Source of the DNA: Ramlibacter sp. Leaf400
Lineage (GTDB): Bacteria > Pseudomonadota > Gammaproteobacteria > Burkholderiales > Burkholderiaceae_C
Length of the DNA stretch: 64,000 nucleotides
Assembly (NCBI RefSeq): GCF_001424545.1
Contig: NZ_LMQL01000008.1
Location: 124,001 to 188,000, forward strand
Direction: 5' to 3'
Positions 34,500 through 41,884 of this stretch are shown one piece after another. The first letter of the stretch is position 1; each line of letters opens with the position of its first letter. Made by a program: the position numbers and the translations under genes. The notes under the pieces are model-generated. The model ran no database searches. It worked only from the letters and a program-made list of their open reading frames with translations, and was not told the origin of the DNA.

Positions 34500-34654
34500 C
34501 GTCATTCCCGCGAAGGCGGGAAGCCAATGCGTCCGCTTTCGCGGACTGCCGAAAGCCCTGGGTCCCCGCCTCCGCGGGGATGACGAGAGTTGGCCTCCCC
34601 GCCTTTCGCGGGGACGACGAGGGTTGGCCTCCCCGCCTCCGCGGGGATGACGTA
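34500..34654. repeat. Cluster of five REP-like hairpins
   Basis: Successive palindromes occur at about 34500-34526, 34529-34551, 34560-34586, 34593-34620 and 34627-34654. They have stems such as TTCCCGC/GCGGGAA and CCCCGC/GCGGGG, and alternate in the GTCAT and ATGAC end orientation. The last two units are almost identical (GGCCTCCCCGCC...), suggesting local duplication. They fill the gap between two convergent genes. Confidence 0.88.
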
Positions 34655-34660
34655 ACCGGC

Positions 34661-36103
34661 TTACTGCGCGAACAGCGCCTGCACTTCCTGGCGGAACGCG
34701 CCATCGCGCTGGTGCTCGCCCGGCTCCAGCGGGCCGGCCTCGGACAGCAGCGACATCGGCGCCAGGTTGCGGCCCCAGTACAGCTGGCAGCGCTGCGAGT
34801 TCACCAGGCGCGTGGCCGGCACCACCGAGGTGTTGCCCTCGGACTCCAGCGTCACGCCGACCTTGGCCGCAGTGACCTTGCGGTCCGCGCTGCCCAGCCA
34901 CACGGTGCCGGGCAGCTGCTCCCACTCGCGGATGTCGGCCTGGGCCTGGGTGGACTGCGCCACGCCCTGGGCCACCAGCCCCGCGAACATGCCGACCATG
35001 CCCAGGCCGGCGGCGTCGCGGTTGCCGGTGGCCAGCGCGGTCTGCAGGCCCACCGCGCCGATCGTGCTCGCCACGTCCGAGACGGTCTGGGCGCCTTCCT
35101 TGAACGAGGCCTTGCCGCCCAGCACCGCGTCCACCGGACGGCCGCCGCGCGTCGTGGCCTGGTAGCCGACGTCGGCGCCGACGGTGAACTGCTCGGACAC
35201 GCAGGCGCCGCCGCCTTCCGGGCAGGCCTTCTTCACGGTGGTGTCGGCCAGCTTGTGCGACTGCCACATCAGCGCTTCGCCGAACTTGCCGCCGCCGTAC
35301 TTGAACGGCACGCGGCCGGTCTCGAACAGCACCAGCACCGGCCGGTCGGCCGACAGGCCCTCGTACGCCTTGTCGCCCTTGGCGGCCTGCTGCACGAACT
35401 CCTTGGACAGCTGCGTATTGCCGTCGCAGTAGCTGGCCCAGCCCGCCATGTAGGGCATCAGGCCGAAGTCGCCGGCGTACTGCTCGGCCTCGGCCACCGT
35501 GTCCTGGTAGTCGGCCTGCTTGAACATGGCGCGCGCGTTCTGGAAGTCACCTTTCGCCGCCCACACCAGGCCGCGGTAGAAGTAGGTCATGGACCGCTCG
35601 TAGGGCTCGCCCTTGAAGTCCTTCACCTTCTCGGCCGACCAGAGCGATTTGGCCTTCTGCGCCTCGGGGTTGTCGGCGTAGATCATCTCGATGCGGGCCA
35701 CGGCCGCCTCGAAAGCCTTCTCGGCCAGGTCCACGTTGCCGGCGGCCAGCGCCGCCATGCCGATGCGCTGCAGGTTGAGCGTGGCGTTGCGCTCGCCCTC
35801 GATGAAGAGGCGCTCCATCAGCGGCCGCAGGTCGGCCGCCGGCACCTTGCCCGCGAACTCGGTGGCCGCCGCCTGCACTTCGGGCGCCACCGGCTTGGAG
35901 GCGCCCCACTTCTTGGTCGGGTTCGCGGCCTGCTCGGCCGCCTGCTTGGCCTGCTGCTGCTGTTGTTGCTGCATCTGCATCTGCATGATGTTCTGGAACA
36001 GCCCGCCGAACTGGGCGTGGGCCGGCACGGCCCACAGGCCGCCGCAGGCAAGCGCCACCGAGACGCAGGAGGCGCGCAGGCGCGAAACGGGACGAGCACT
36101 CAT
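34661..36103 (-). CDS. Secreted TPR-like protein of the LpoB/YcfL operon (COG3014-like)
   Basis: 480 residues. The signal peptide (about 1-31, ending AHAQ) is followed by a Met/Gln run (MQMQMQQQQQQQ near residues 41-52). A helical-repeat region comes next (about 95-270: GMAALAAGNVDLAEKAF, GLVWAAKGDFQNARAMF), then a C-terminal domain with a Cys pair (ACPEGGGACV). Such a protein beside LpoB- and YcfL-like genes recalls the uncharacterised COG3014 group, but I am not certain. Three possible starts cluster within 9 bases (36112, 36109 and 36103); 36103 has the best GGAG spacing. It is the last gene of a four-gene unit. Confidence 0.72.
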   Translation of the reverse strand: MSARPVSRLRASCVSVALACGGLWAVPAHAQFGGLFQNIMQMQMQQQQQQQAKQAAEQAANPTKKWGASKPVAPEVQAAATEFAGKVPAADLRPLMERLFIEGERNATLNLQRIGMAALAAGNVDLAEKAFEAAVARIEMIYADNPEAQKAKSLWSAEKVKDFKGEPYERSMTYFYRGLVWAAKGDFQNARAMFKQADYQDTVAEAEQYAGDFGLMPYMAGWASYCDGNTQLSKEFVQQAAKGDKAYEGLSADRPVLVLFETGRVPFKYGGGKFGEALMWQSHKLADTTVKKACPEGGGACVSEQFTVGADVGYQATTRGGRPVDAVLGGKASFKEGAQTVSDVASTIGAVGLQTALATGNRDAAGLGMVGMFAGLVAQGVAQSTQAQADIREWEQLPGTVWLGSADRKVTAAKVGVTLESEGNTSVVPATRLVNSQRCQLYWGRNLAPMSLLSEAGPLEPGEHQRDGAFRQEVQALFAQ

Positions 36104-36166
36104 GGTCATCACTCCAGGAAGGGAACGAAGGAAGAAGAAGGGATCAGGGAACGCGGGCCGGGCGCG

Positions 36167-37024
36167 TCAGAGGGCGCCGGCCAGGCGCGCCAGCGTCTGC
36201 TGCGCGACCAGGCGGCCCACATCGGTCACCGTGCGCTGCGGGGCCGCCACCTGGCGGAAGCCCCCGCGCGGGTCGGCTTCGAACTTCGGCGGCGCCGCCG
36301 GCGTGCCTTCGGGCAGCTGGCCGTTCATGTAGCCCTCGGCCAGCACCACGCCATCGGCCAGGCGCTTGATCGACACGTAGGTCGACCAGCCGGTGGCGGC
36401 CGCCGGGTCCCGGGTGTTGAGCACTTCCATGATCAGGCGCGCATGCTTGGACAGCGCCTGCGTCTCGACCTGCTGCGTGTCGAGCGAGCCGCCCTTGCCG
36501 GCCGCGGCCGTGGTGCGCATCACCACGTTGCGGTCGACCAGCCGCACGCCCGTCGACGTGATGGTCTGCATGAAGGCGCTGCGCATCTCCAGGTCGGTGC
36601 GCTCCACCGGGCCTGCGCGGCGCGCCTGCTCGGTCTTCACCTGGCGCGTGGTGATGGTGGTGTTGCTCACCGCCATGCCGGCCGCCTCGCTGCCGATGTA
36701 GCCCGGCGCGGCCGCCGTTTCGCGGCTGGCCATGCCGGCGCGCGCGGTGCTGCTGTTGATCTGCCAGGCCGAGTCCTGCTGCAGCATGTCGGCGAACTCG
36801 CGGTTCCACAGCACGGCGATGGTCGGCCGGCCCGCCCGGGCATAGGCCGCCATGAACGCGGCCCGGTCGAAGTCCGGATGCGCCGCAGGCGCGACCGGGG
36901 CCGGCGCGGGCGTGGCCACTTCGGGCATCCCCTGCCGGTAGGCGCTGGGCGGGATCTGGGGCGTTTGCGCGAAGGCGGCGGTGGCGAGCACCGGCACGCC
37001 AAGCAGGGCAAGGCGACGCAGCAT
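36167..37024 (-). CDS. Secreted hypothetical protein of the LpoB/YcfL operon
   Basis: 285 residues with a signal peptide (MLRRLALLGVPVLATAAFAQ), a Pro/Ala-rich linker to about residue 50, and a mixed alpha/beta domain. That domain begins FDRAAFMAAYARAGRPTIAVLWNREF and includes LSKHARLIMEVLNTRDPAAAT and YVSIKRLADGVVLAEGYMNG, which resemble the LpoB/CsgG-like core of the first gene in the operon. It may thus be a second, diverged LpoB-type domain without lipid anchor. Located between the YcfL-like and TPR-like genes, on the same strand. Confidence 0.7.
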   Translation of the reverse strand: MLRRLALLGVPVLATAAFAQTPQIPPSAYRQGMPEVATPAPAPVAPAAHPDFDRAAFMAAYARAGRPTIAVLWNREFADMLQQDSAWQINSSTARAGMASRETAAAPGYIGSEAAGMAVSNTTITTRQVKTEQARRAGPVERTDLEMRSAFMQTITSTGVRLVDRNVVMRTTAAAGKGGSLDTQQVETQALSKHARLIMEVLNTRDPAAATGWSTYVSIKRLADGVVLAEGYMNGQLPEGTPAAPPKFEADPRGGFRQVAAPQRTVTDVGRLVAQQTLARLAGAL

Positions 37025-37050
37025 GGCAGGACCTTTCGGATGAAGCCGGC

Positions 37051-37533
37051 TCAGCGGGCCGGCGGCGTGACGGCGGGGATCTGGTAGGTCTGGCCCGGCG
37101 CGAACTGCGACTGCCCGCGGTTGGCGTCGTAGATGTCGACCGCGACACGGCTGGTGGCCTGCGAGATGGCCGACTCGCCGTACACGGCCTGGCCGCGCGG
37201 CGGCAGGAACACGGTCTTCCACGCGCTCGGCGGCTCGGTCTGGCCGCGGTCGCCAGTGAAGCGCGTGCGCACGCTGAGCACCACGTCCACGTCGCTGCAG
37301 TTCTGCACCGTGGTCTGCACCGAGGCCATCCCGGTGCCGGTGCGCGAGGTCACCACCTCGTGCACGCCGATCACGCGAGCGAGTTCGGGCGACAGCACCG
37401 ACACCGCGCCCAGGTTGCCCTGCCCCGCCTGCTGGTCCCAAGTGCGGCAGCCGGCGAAGGTGGGCGGCGTGGTCTGCGTGGTGGCGCAGCCGGCCAGGAC
37501 CGTGGCGGCGAGGAGCGCGAACAGCGTCTTCAT
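37051..37533 (-). CDS. YcfL-like lipoprotein (DUF1425 type)
   Basis: 160 residues. MKTLFALLAATVLAGC gives a lipobox at Cys16. The mature domain reads LARVIGVHEVVTSRTGTGMA, then VDVVLSVRTRFTGDRG and WKTVFLPPRGQAVYGESAIS, a beta-sandwich pattern like E. coli YcfL, which is also encoded next to lpoB. The start at 37533 follows AAGGAAGC, and the gap to lpoB is 11 bp. Outer-membrane location facing the periplasm is expected. The molecular role is not known in any organism I can cite. Confidence 0.75.
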   Translation of the reverse strand: MKTLFALLAATVLAGCATTQTTPPTFAGCRTWDQQAGQGNLGAVSVLSPELARVIGVHEVVTSRTGTGMASVQTTVQNCSDVDVVLSVRTRFTGDRGQTEPPSAWKTVFLPPRGQAVYGESAISQATSRVAVDIYDANRGQSQFAPGQTYQIPAVTPPAR

Positions 37534-37544
37534 GTTCGCTTCCT

Positions 37545-38183
37545 TCAACGGTAGATGACGTCGTCGGCGCCGGCGCGCGAGAACTCGTAGATGCCGGACC
37601 AGACGATCTCGCCGGTCTCCAGGTCGGTCATCTCGAAGGAGATCTGGGTGTAGCGCTGCACCATCCCGGTCTTGACGTTGCGGCTGTCCAGCGAATTGAT
37701 CTTGCCGGACAGGCGGTAGTCGGCACCCAGCTGCGCCTTGGTCAGGCCGGTGGTGCCCAGGTCAGTCGTGCCGGTGCGCTTGAGCTGGCGCTCCTGTTCG
37801 ACCATCGCCGTGTTCTGGCGGTTGACGAACTGCATGCGAGCCTTGGCCGCGCGGTTGAGGTTGACCATCAACCGCTGCGTGATGATGTTGCGGTTGATCG
37901 CCTGCGAACTTTCGTTCACGAAGTGCGCGCTGTCGATGATCACGCGCGGCCGCTTGCCGGTTTCCGCGAAGATGGACTCGGCCAGCATGTCCCGCATCAT
38001 CTGGTCGGTCATGGCCACGATGTCCTGGCCCTCCACGCCGACGCCCGACACGGGGCCCTTGCGGCTGGAGTCGACCTCCATGGACGACACGCCGGTGGCG
38101 TTCTGCAGTGGGGGATTGGTCTGGCAGCCGGCCAGGACGGCGACGATCGCGAGCAGCGCCGTCGATTGGAGATTGCGGTACAT
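37545..38183 (-). CDS. lpoB: Penicillin-binding-protein activator LpoB family lipoprotein
   Basis: 212 residues with signal and lipobox ALLAIVAVLAGC (Cys19). The C-terminal domain (about 45-210) matches LpoB: MMRDMLAESIFAETGKRPRV, NRNIITQRLMVNL, DYRLSGKINSLDSR and YTQISFEMTDLETGEIVWSG. In E. coli LpoB spans the periplasm to activate the peptidoglycan synthase PBP1B. Here it heads an operon with a YcfL-like protein and two secreted proteins of unknown role. GGAGG lies just before the ATG. The inverted repeat at 38194-38222 sits in its leader. Confidence 0.85.
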   Translation of the reverse strand: MYRNLQSTALLAIVAVLAGCQTNPPLQNATGVSSMEVDSSRKGPVSGVGVEGQDIVAMTDQMMRDMLAESIFAETGKRPRVIIDSAHFVNESSQAINRNIITQRLMVNLNRAAKARMQFVNRQNTAMVEQERQLKRTGTTDLGTTGLTKAQLGADYRLSGKINSLDSRNVKTGMVQRYTQISFEMTDLETGEIVWSGIYEFSRAGADDVIYR

Positions 38184-38193
38184 CTAAGCCTCC

Positions 38194-38222
38194 AGTTGCA
38201 ACTGACATGGATTGTTGCAACT
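38194..38222. promoter_or_regulatory. Inverted repeat AGTTGCAAC-N11-GTTGCAACT upstream of lpoB
   Basis: A perfect 9-bp inverted repeat (38194-38202 and 38214-38222) lies 11-39 bp before the lpoB start. It could be an operator of the envelope operon or a small mRNA hairpin that occludes the GGAGG ribosome site next to it. Confidence 0.5.
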
Positions 38223-38265
38223 TAAGGCAGAGGTGTCTATCCCCCGTGTGGGTGATGCCACAAGG

Positions 38266-38288
38266 CCGGAAGTAATACCGGCTTCCGG
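38266..38288 (-). terminator. Weak stem-loop after parB
   Basis: CCGGAAG (38266-38272) pairs with CTTCCGG (38282-38288) eight bases beyond the parB stop. No U-tract follows, so efficient intrinsic termination is doubtful. Confidence 0.3.
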
Positions 38289-38295
38289 GCCGGAA

Positions 38296-39210
38296 TCAGC
38301 CGCGCAGGCGCTCGATCAGGCCGTTCAGCGCATCCAGCGAGCCGAACTGGATGGCGAGTTCGCCCATCTCCTCGACCTGGCCCGCGCGTTTCACGCGCTT
38401 CTTCACGCGCACCTCGACCGCGGCCATCAGCAGGTCGGAAAGCTCCTCCTCCACCCGGCGAAGGTCGCTGGACTTGTCCTTCTTCGGCTTGGGGGAGGTG
38501 AGCGTGAACTCGGCGCCGATCTTCTTGACCAGGGTCTCGGCCTCGCGCACCGACAGCTTGCGGGCGGTGATCTGGTTGGCCGCCGTGATCTGCGTCGCCC
38601 GCTCCAGCGCCAGCAGCGCGCGGGCATGGCCCATGTCCAGGTCGCCGGCCATCAGCATGGTCTGCACCGGTTCGGCCAGGTTCAGCAGGCGCAGCAGGTT
38701 GGAGGCCGCGCTGCGCGAACGGCCGACGGCCTGGGCCGCCTGCTCGTGGGTCAGGCCGAAGTCGCGCACCAGGCGCTGCAGGCCCTGGGCTTCTTCCAGC
38801 GGGTTCAAGTCCTCGCGCTGGATGTTCTCGATCAGCGCCATCGCGGCCGCGGACTCGTCGGGCACGTCGCGCACCAGCACGGGCACGCTGTCCAGGCCGG
38901 CCAGGCGGGCGGCGCGGAAACGGCGCTCGCCCGCGATGATCTCGTACTTGCCGGCGTGCGCGCCCTCCCCCAGCTTGCGCACCAGGATCGGCTGCATGAT
39001 CCCTTGCGCCTTGATCGATTCGGCCAGCTCGTACAGCGCGCCCTCGTCCATGCGCGTGCGCGGCTGGTACACGCCCGGCACCATGTCGGCCAGCAGCAGC
39101 GTGGCGGGCAGGCCCGGGTTGGCGGCGGGCGCGTCGGCGCCTTCGGCGGCGGTCGGCCCGAGCAACGCCTCGAGGCCGCGGCCCAGTCCCTTGGGTTTCT
39201 TGGTCACCAT
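38296..39210 (-). CDS. parB: Chromosome-partitioning protein ParB
   Basis: A 304-residue CTP-dependent DNA clamp that loads at parS and recruits SMC. The N-terminal ParA-activating tail GLGRGLEALL (about 8-17) is followed by the CTP-binding core with GERRFRAARLAG (about 93-104) and ENIQREDLNPLEEAQGLQRL. The helix-turn-helix reads GLTHEQAAQAVGRSRSAASN, and a C-terminal dimer domain completes the protein. It is encoded in the order parA-hydrolase-parB. Three candidate parS sites lie 2-4 kb away within rsmG and mnmG. Confidence 0.96.
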   Translation of the reverse strand: MVTKKPKGLGRGLEALLGPTAAEGADAPAANPGLPATLLLADMVPGVYQPRTRMDEGALYELAESIKAQGIMQPILVRKLGEGAHAGKYEIIAGERRFRAARLAGLDSVPVLVRDVPDESAAAMALIENIQREDLNPLEEAQGLQRLVRDFGLTHEQAAQAVGRSRSAASNLLRLLNLAEPVQTMLMAGDLDMGHARALLALERATQITAANQITARKLSVREAETLVKKIGAEFTLTSPKPKKDKSSDLRRVEEELSDLLMAAVEVRVKKRVKRAGQVEEMGELAIQFGSLDALNGLIERLRG

Positions 39211-39227
39211 GGAAGCTTCTCTCTCTC

Positions 39228-39767
39228 TCAGAGGTTCATGAGGTCCTGCAGCAGCACATGGCCTTCCGGCCAGCTGCCCAGCCCCGAATCGGCATTGATG
39301 TGGCCACAGGGGCCCACGTCGATGAAGCGGCTGCCCCAGTCTTCGGCGAAGCCGCGTGCGCGATCGATGTCGCAGTAAGGGTCGTCCTGGCTGCCCACCA
39401 GCACGCTGGGAAAAGGCAGCGGCTGCAGCGGCAAGGGCGACCAGGTGCGAAGCTGCACCCGGATCTCGGGTCGCTCGACGTCGCCCGGCGCCACCAGCAG
39501 CGCGGCCTTCACCCGCTGCGGGTTGCGGGTGACCGAGGCCCAGGCCGCGGCCAGCACGCAGCCCAGGCTGTGCGCCACCAGCACGGCGGGCTCATCGCGC
39601 GTGAGCAGCACTTCCTCCAGCCGCGTGATCCAGTCGCCGCGCAGCGGCTGCTGCCAGTCGTGCTGCTCCACCCGCACGTAGCCGTGCCGCTGCTCCCACA
39701 GCGACTGCCAGTGCTGCGGGCCGCTGTTCTGCCAGCCGGGGAGGATCAGGACGTTGGAAGGCTTCAT
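39228..39767 (-). CDS. RBBP9/YdeN-family alpha/beta hydrolase
   Basis: A 179-residue small serine hydrolase. It starts VLILPGWQNSGPQHWQSLWE, the nucleophile is in LVAHSLGCVLAAAW (about 61-74) and the catalytic His in GPCGHINADSG (about 153-163). The family is widespread but its substrates are mostly unknown. It lies between parA and parB, 17 bp before parB and about 37 bp after parA, a placement often seen in Comamonadaceae. No partition role is implied. Confidence 0.88.
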   Translation of the reverse strand: MKPSNVLILPGWQNSGPQHWQSLWEQRHGYVRVEQHDWQQPLRGDWITRLEEVLLTRDEPAVLVAHSLGCVLAAAWASVTRNPQRVKAALLVAPGDVERPEIRVQLRTWSPLPLQPLPFPSVLVGSQDDPYCDIDRARGFAEDWGSRFIDVGPCGHINADSGLGSWPEGHVLLQDLMNL

Positions 39768-39804
39768 CGCTTCGGGCGGAGCGCGCGGATCGGGCTGCCG
39801 GGCG

Positions 39805-40575
39805 TCACATCTTGCGGATGCGCTCCACCATCTCCTGCGCGAATTCCATGAAGGCCTGGCTGCCGCGCGCAGCCGGGTCGAACACCACGCCGGGCAGGCC
39901 GTAGCTGGGCGCCTCGGCCAGGCGCACGTTGCGCGGGATCACGGTGTCGAACACCTTGTCCTTGAAGTGTGCCTTGAGCTGCTCGCTCACCTGCTGCTGC
40001 AGCGTGATGCGCGGATCGAACATCACGCGCAGCAGGCCGATGATCTGCAGGTCCTTGTTCAGGTTGGCGTGCACCTGCTTGATGGTGTTGACCAGGTCGG
40101 TCAGGCCCTCCAGCGCGAAGTACTCGCACTGCATCGGCACGATCACGCCGTGGGCCGAGCACAGGCCATTGAGCGTCAGCATGGACAGCGACGGCGGGCA
40201 GTCGATCAGGACGAAGTCGTACTCGGCTTCCACCGGGGCCAGGGCCTGGCGCAGGCGCCGCTCGCGCCGCTCGACGTCGACCAGCTCCACCTCGGCGCCG
40301 GCCAGTTCGCGGTTGGCGCCCAGGACGTCGTAGCCGCACTTCTCGCTGCGCACCCGGGCTTCGACCACGGACGAGGATTCGAGCAGCACGTCATAGACCG
40401 TCAGTTCCAGCTTGCGCTTGTCCACGCCCGAACCCATGGTGGCATTGCCCTGCGGGTCGAGGTCGACCATCAGCACGCGCTGGCCGACGCGGGCCAGGCC
40501 GGCGGCCAGGTTGACCGTGGTGGTCGTCTTGCCGACGCCGCCCTTCTGGTTGGCGACGCAAAAGATCTTGGCCAT
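39805..40575 (-). CDS. parA: Chromosome-partitioning ATPase ParA (Soj)
   Basis: A 256-residue deviant-Walker ATPase. MAKIFCVANQKGGVGKTTTT has the Walker A KGGVGKTT with the signature lysine, FVLIDCPPSLSML is Walker B, and PMQCEYFALEGLTDL is the conserved segment after it. It forms gradients on the nucleoid that move ParB-parS complexes. There is no N-terminal DNA-binding domain, as expected for a chromosomal type Ib-like ParA. It follows the LysE-type gene by 4 bp and precedes the hydrolase and parB. Confidence 0.96.
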   Translation of the reverse strand: MAKIFCVANQKGGVGKTTTTVNLAAGLARVGQRVLMVDLDPQGNATMGSGVDKRKLELTVYDVLLESSSVVEARVRSEKCGYDVLGANRELAGAEVELVDVERRERRLRQALAPVEAEYDFVLIDCPPSLSMLTLNGLCSAHGVIVPMQCEYFALEGLTDLVNTIKQVHANLNKDLQIIGLLRVMFDPRITLQQQVSEQLKAHFKDKVFDTVIPRNVRLAEAPSYGLPGVVFDPAARGSQAFMEFAQEMVERIRKM

Positions 40576-40579
40576 TTGC

Positions 40580-41194
40580 TTACCTGGAGACGGCGAGCTT
40601 CACGCCGAAGCCGATCAGGAACAGGCCCGCCACCTTCTCCAGCACCCGCCCGACCAGCGGATTGGCCCGCAGCCGGCTGGCCAGGAAATGGGTGAGCAGC
40701 ACCGCCACCAGCCCGTAGGCGAAGGTCAGCACCGCGATGGTCAGGGCCATCCCGCCGAAGGTCAGCAGGCTTGCAGGTTGCTGCGGGTCGATAAACAGCG
40801 GGAAGAAGGCCATGTAGAACACGATGGCCTTGGGGTTCAGCAGGGTGATCACGGCCGCCTGACGGAAGTAATGGCGCGGCTGGATGTCGAGCACCGGGGC
40901 ACTGCCCGGCTTGGCCAGCAACATCCGCAAGCCCAGCCAGGCCAGGTAGGCGGCGCCCAGCCACTGGACGGCATGGAAAGCGGCTGGGTAGGCCACGAGC
41001 AACGCGGCTACGCCGGCCACCGCCGCCCACATCAGCACCTGGTCGCCCGCGATGATGCCCAGCGTGGCGGCCAGCCCAGCGGGAACGCCGCCCTTCCCGG
41101 TGGAGGTGATCAGCGCCAGGTTGCCGGGCCCGGGGATGGCGAGAAAGATGATGATGGCGACGACGAAGGCGCCGTAGTCCGCTACACCGAACAT
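40580..41194 (-). CDS. LysE-family amino-acid exporter
   Basis: A 204-residue inner-membrane protein of the LysE/RhtB translocator family, with about six helices. FLAIPGPGNLALITSTGKGG (about 18-37) is the family hallmark and LLNPKAIVFYMAFFPLFIDP (about 113-132) the conserved middle segment. The amino acid exported cannot be told. It is encoded between rsmG and parA, where a LysE gene is common in this bacterial group, and only 4 bp before parA, so cotranscription is likely. Confidence 0.9.
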   Translation of the reverse strand: MFGVADYGAFVVAIIIFLAIPGPGNLALITSTGKGGVPAGLAATLGIIAGDQVLMWAAVAGVAALLVAYPAAFHAVQWLGAAYLAWLGLRMLLAKPGSAPVLDIQPRHYFRQAAVITLLNPKAIVFYMAFFPLFIDPQQPASLLTFGGMALTIAVLTFAYGLVAVLLTHFLASRLRANPLVGRVLEKVAGLFLIGFGVKLAVSR

Positions 41195-41236
41195 GAACCC
41201 CCCGGGAATTTGGTCTTGTGGAGGGCCGAGTTTAAG

Positions 41237-41884
41237 TCAGCGGTTCGGACGAACCGGACGCATCCACACGATGCAGCGCTCCGCGGCCAATTCCGGCACG
41301 TCGAGTTGTTCCACGTGAAACACAGCCACGTCGGCCGGCAGGGCCGAAATCTCCTCATCCGGCCGCTTGCCCTTCATCGCCAGCCAGACGCCCTCCTCCG
41401 CCAGCGCCTGGCGGGAACCGGCCACGAAGTCGGCCAGGGAGGCGAAAGCCCGGGAGCTGACCGCGTCGTAGCGGTCGGTCACCCGCTCCACCCGCCCATG
41501 GACACCGCGGAGATTGGGAAGCTGCAGCCCGGCTGCCGCCTGCTGGACGAAGGCCGCCTTCTTGCCGACCGCATCCAGGCAGTCCACTCGCAATTCCGGG
41601 CAGCAGATGGCGATGACCGCTCCTGGCAGGCCGCCGCCGGAACCGACGTCCAGCAGTCGCCCGGCGGCGCCACCGGTCTGCCGGCGCAGAGGCACGATCA
41701 CGGCCAGGCTGTCCAGAAGGTGTTGGACCAGCATCTCGCCGGGGTCGCGCACGGCCGTGAGGTTGTAGACCTGGTTCCACTTGCCCAGCAGGCCGAGGTA
41801 GCGCAGCAGCGCATCCCGCTGGGGCTCGGCCAAGTCGAGGCCCAGCGCCTGAAGACCGGCGCCCAGTCGAGTCTCCAGGCTCAT
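41237..41884 (-). CDS. rsmG: 16S rRNA (guanine527-N7)-methyltransferase
   Basis: A 215-residue SAM-dependent methyltransferase (GidB) that modifies G527 of 16S rRNA. Loss of this enzyme is known to give low-level streptomycin resistance. The N-terminal helical part has [20 protein letters not shown], followed by the SAM-binding motif [16 protein letters not shown] (about 76-91) and [12 protein letters not shown]. The start overlaps the mnmG stop (ATGA). A parS-like site (41307-41322) is embedded near its 3' end. Confidence 0.95.
   Translation of the reverse strand: MSLETRLGAGLQALGLDLAEPQRDALLRYLGLLGKWNQVYNLTAVRDPGEMLVQHLLDSLAVIVPLRRQTGGAAGRLLDVGSGGGLPGAVIAICCPELRVDCLDAVGKKAAFVQQAAAGLQLPNLRGVHGRVERVTDRYDAVSSRAFASLADFVAGSRQALAEEGVWLAMKGKRPDEEISALPADVAVFHVEQLDVPELAAERCIVWMRPVRPNR
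41307..41322. other. parS-like site (15/16 matches) within rsmG
   Basis: TGTTCCACGTGAAACA differs from the consensus TGTTTCACGTGAAACA at one position. It lies in the coding sequence of rsmG, about 2 kb from parB. Confidence 0.8.

Noticed and set aside
34500..34654. REP cluster considered as a CRISPR array
   Set aside because: The repeats are hairpins in alternating orientation without unique spacers of constant length, and no cas gene is near.
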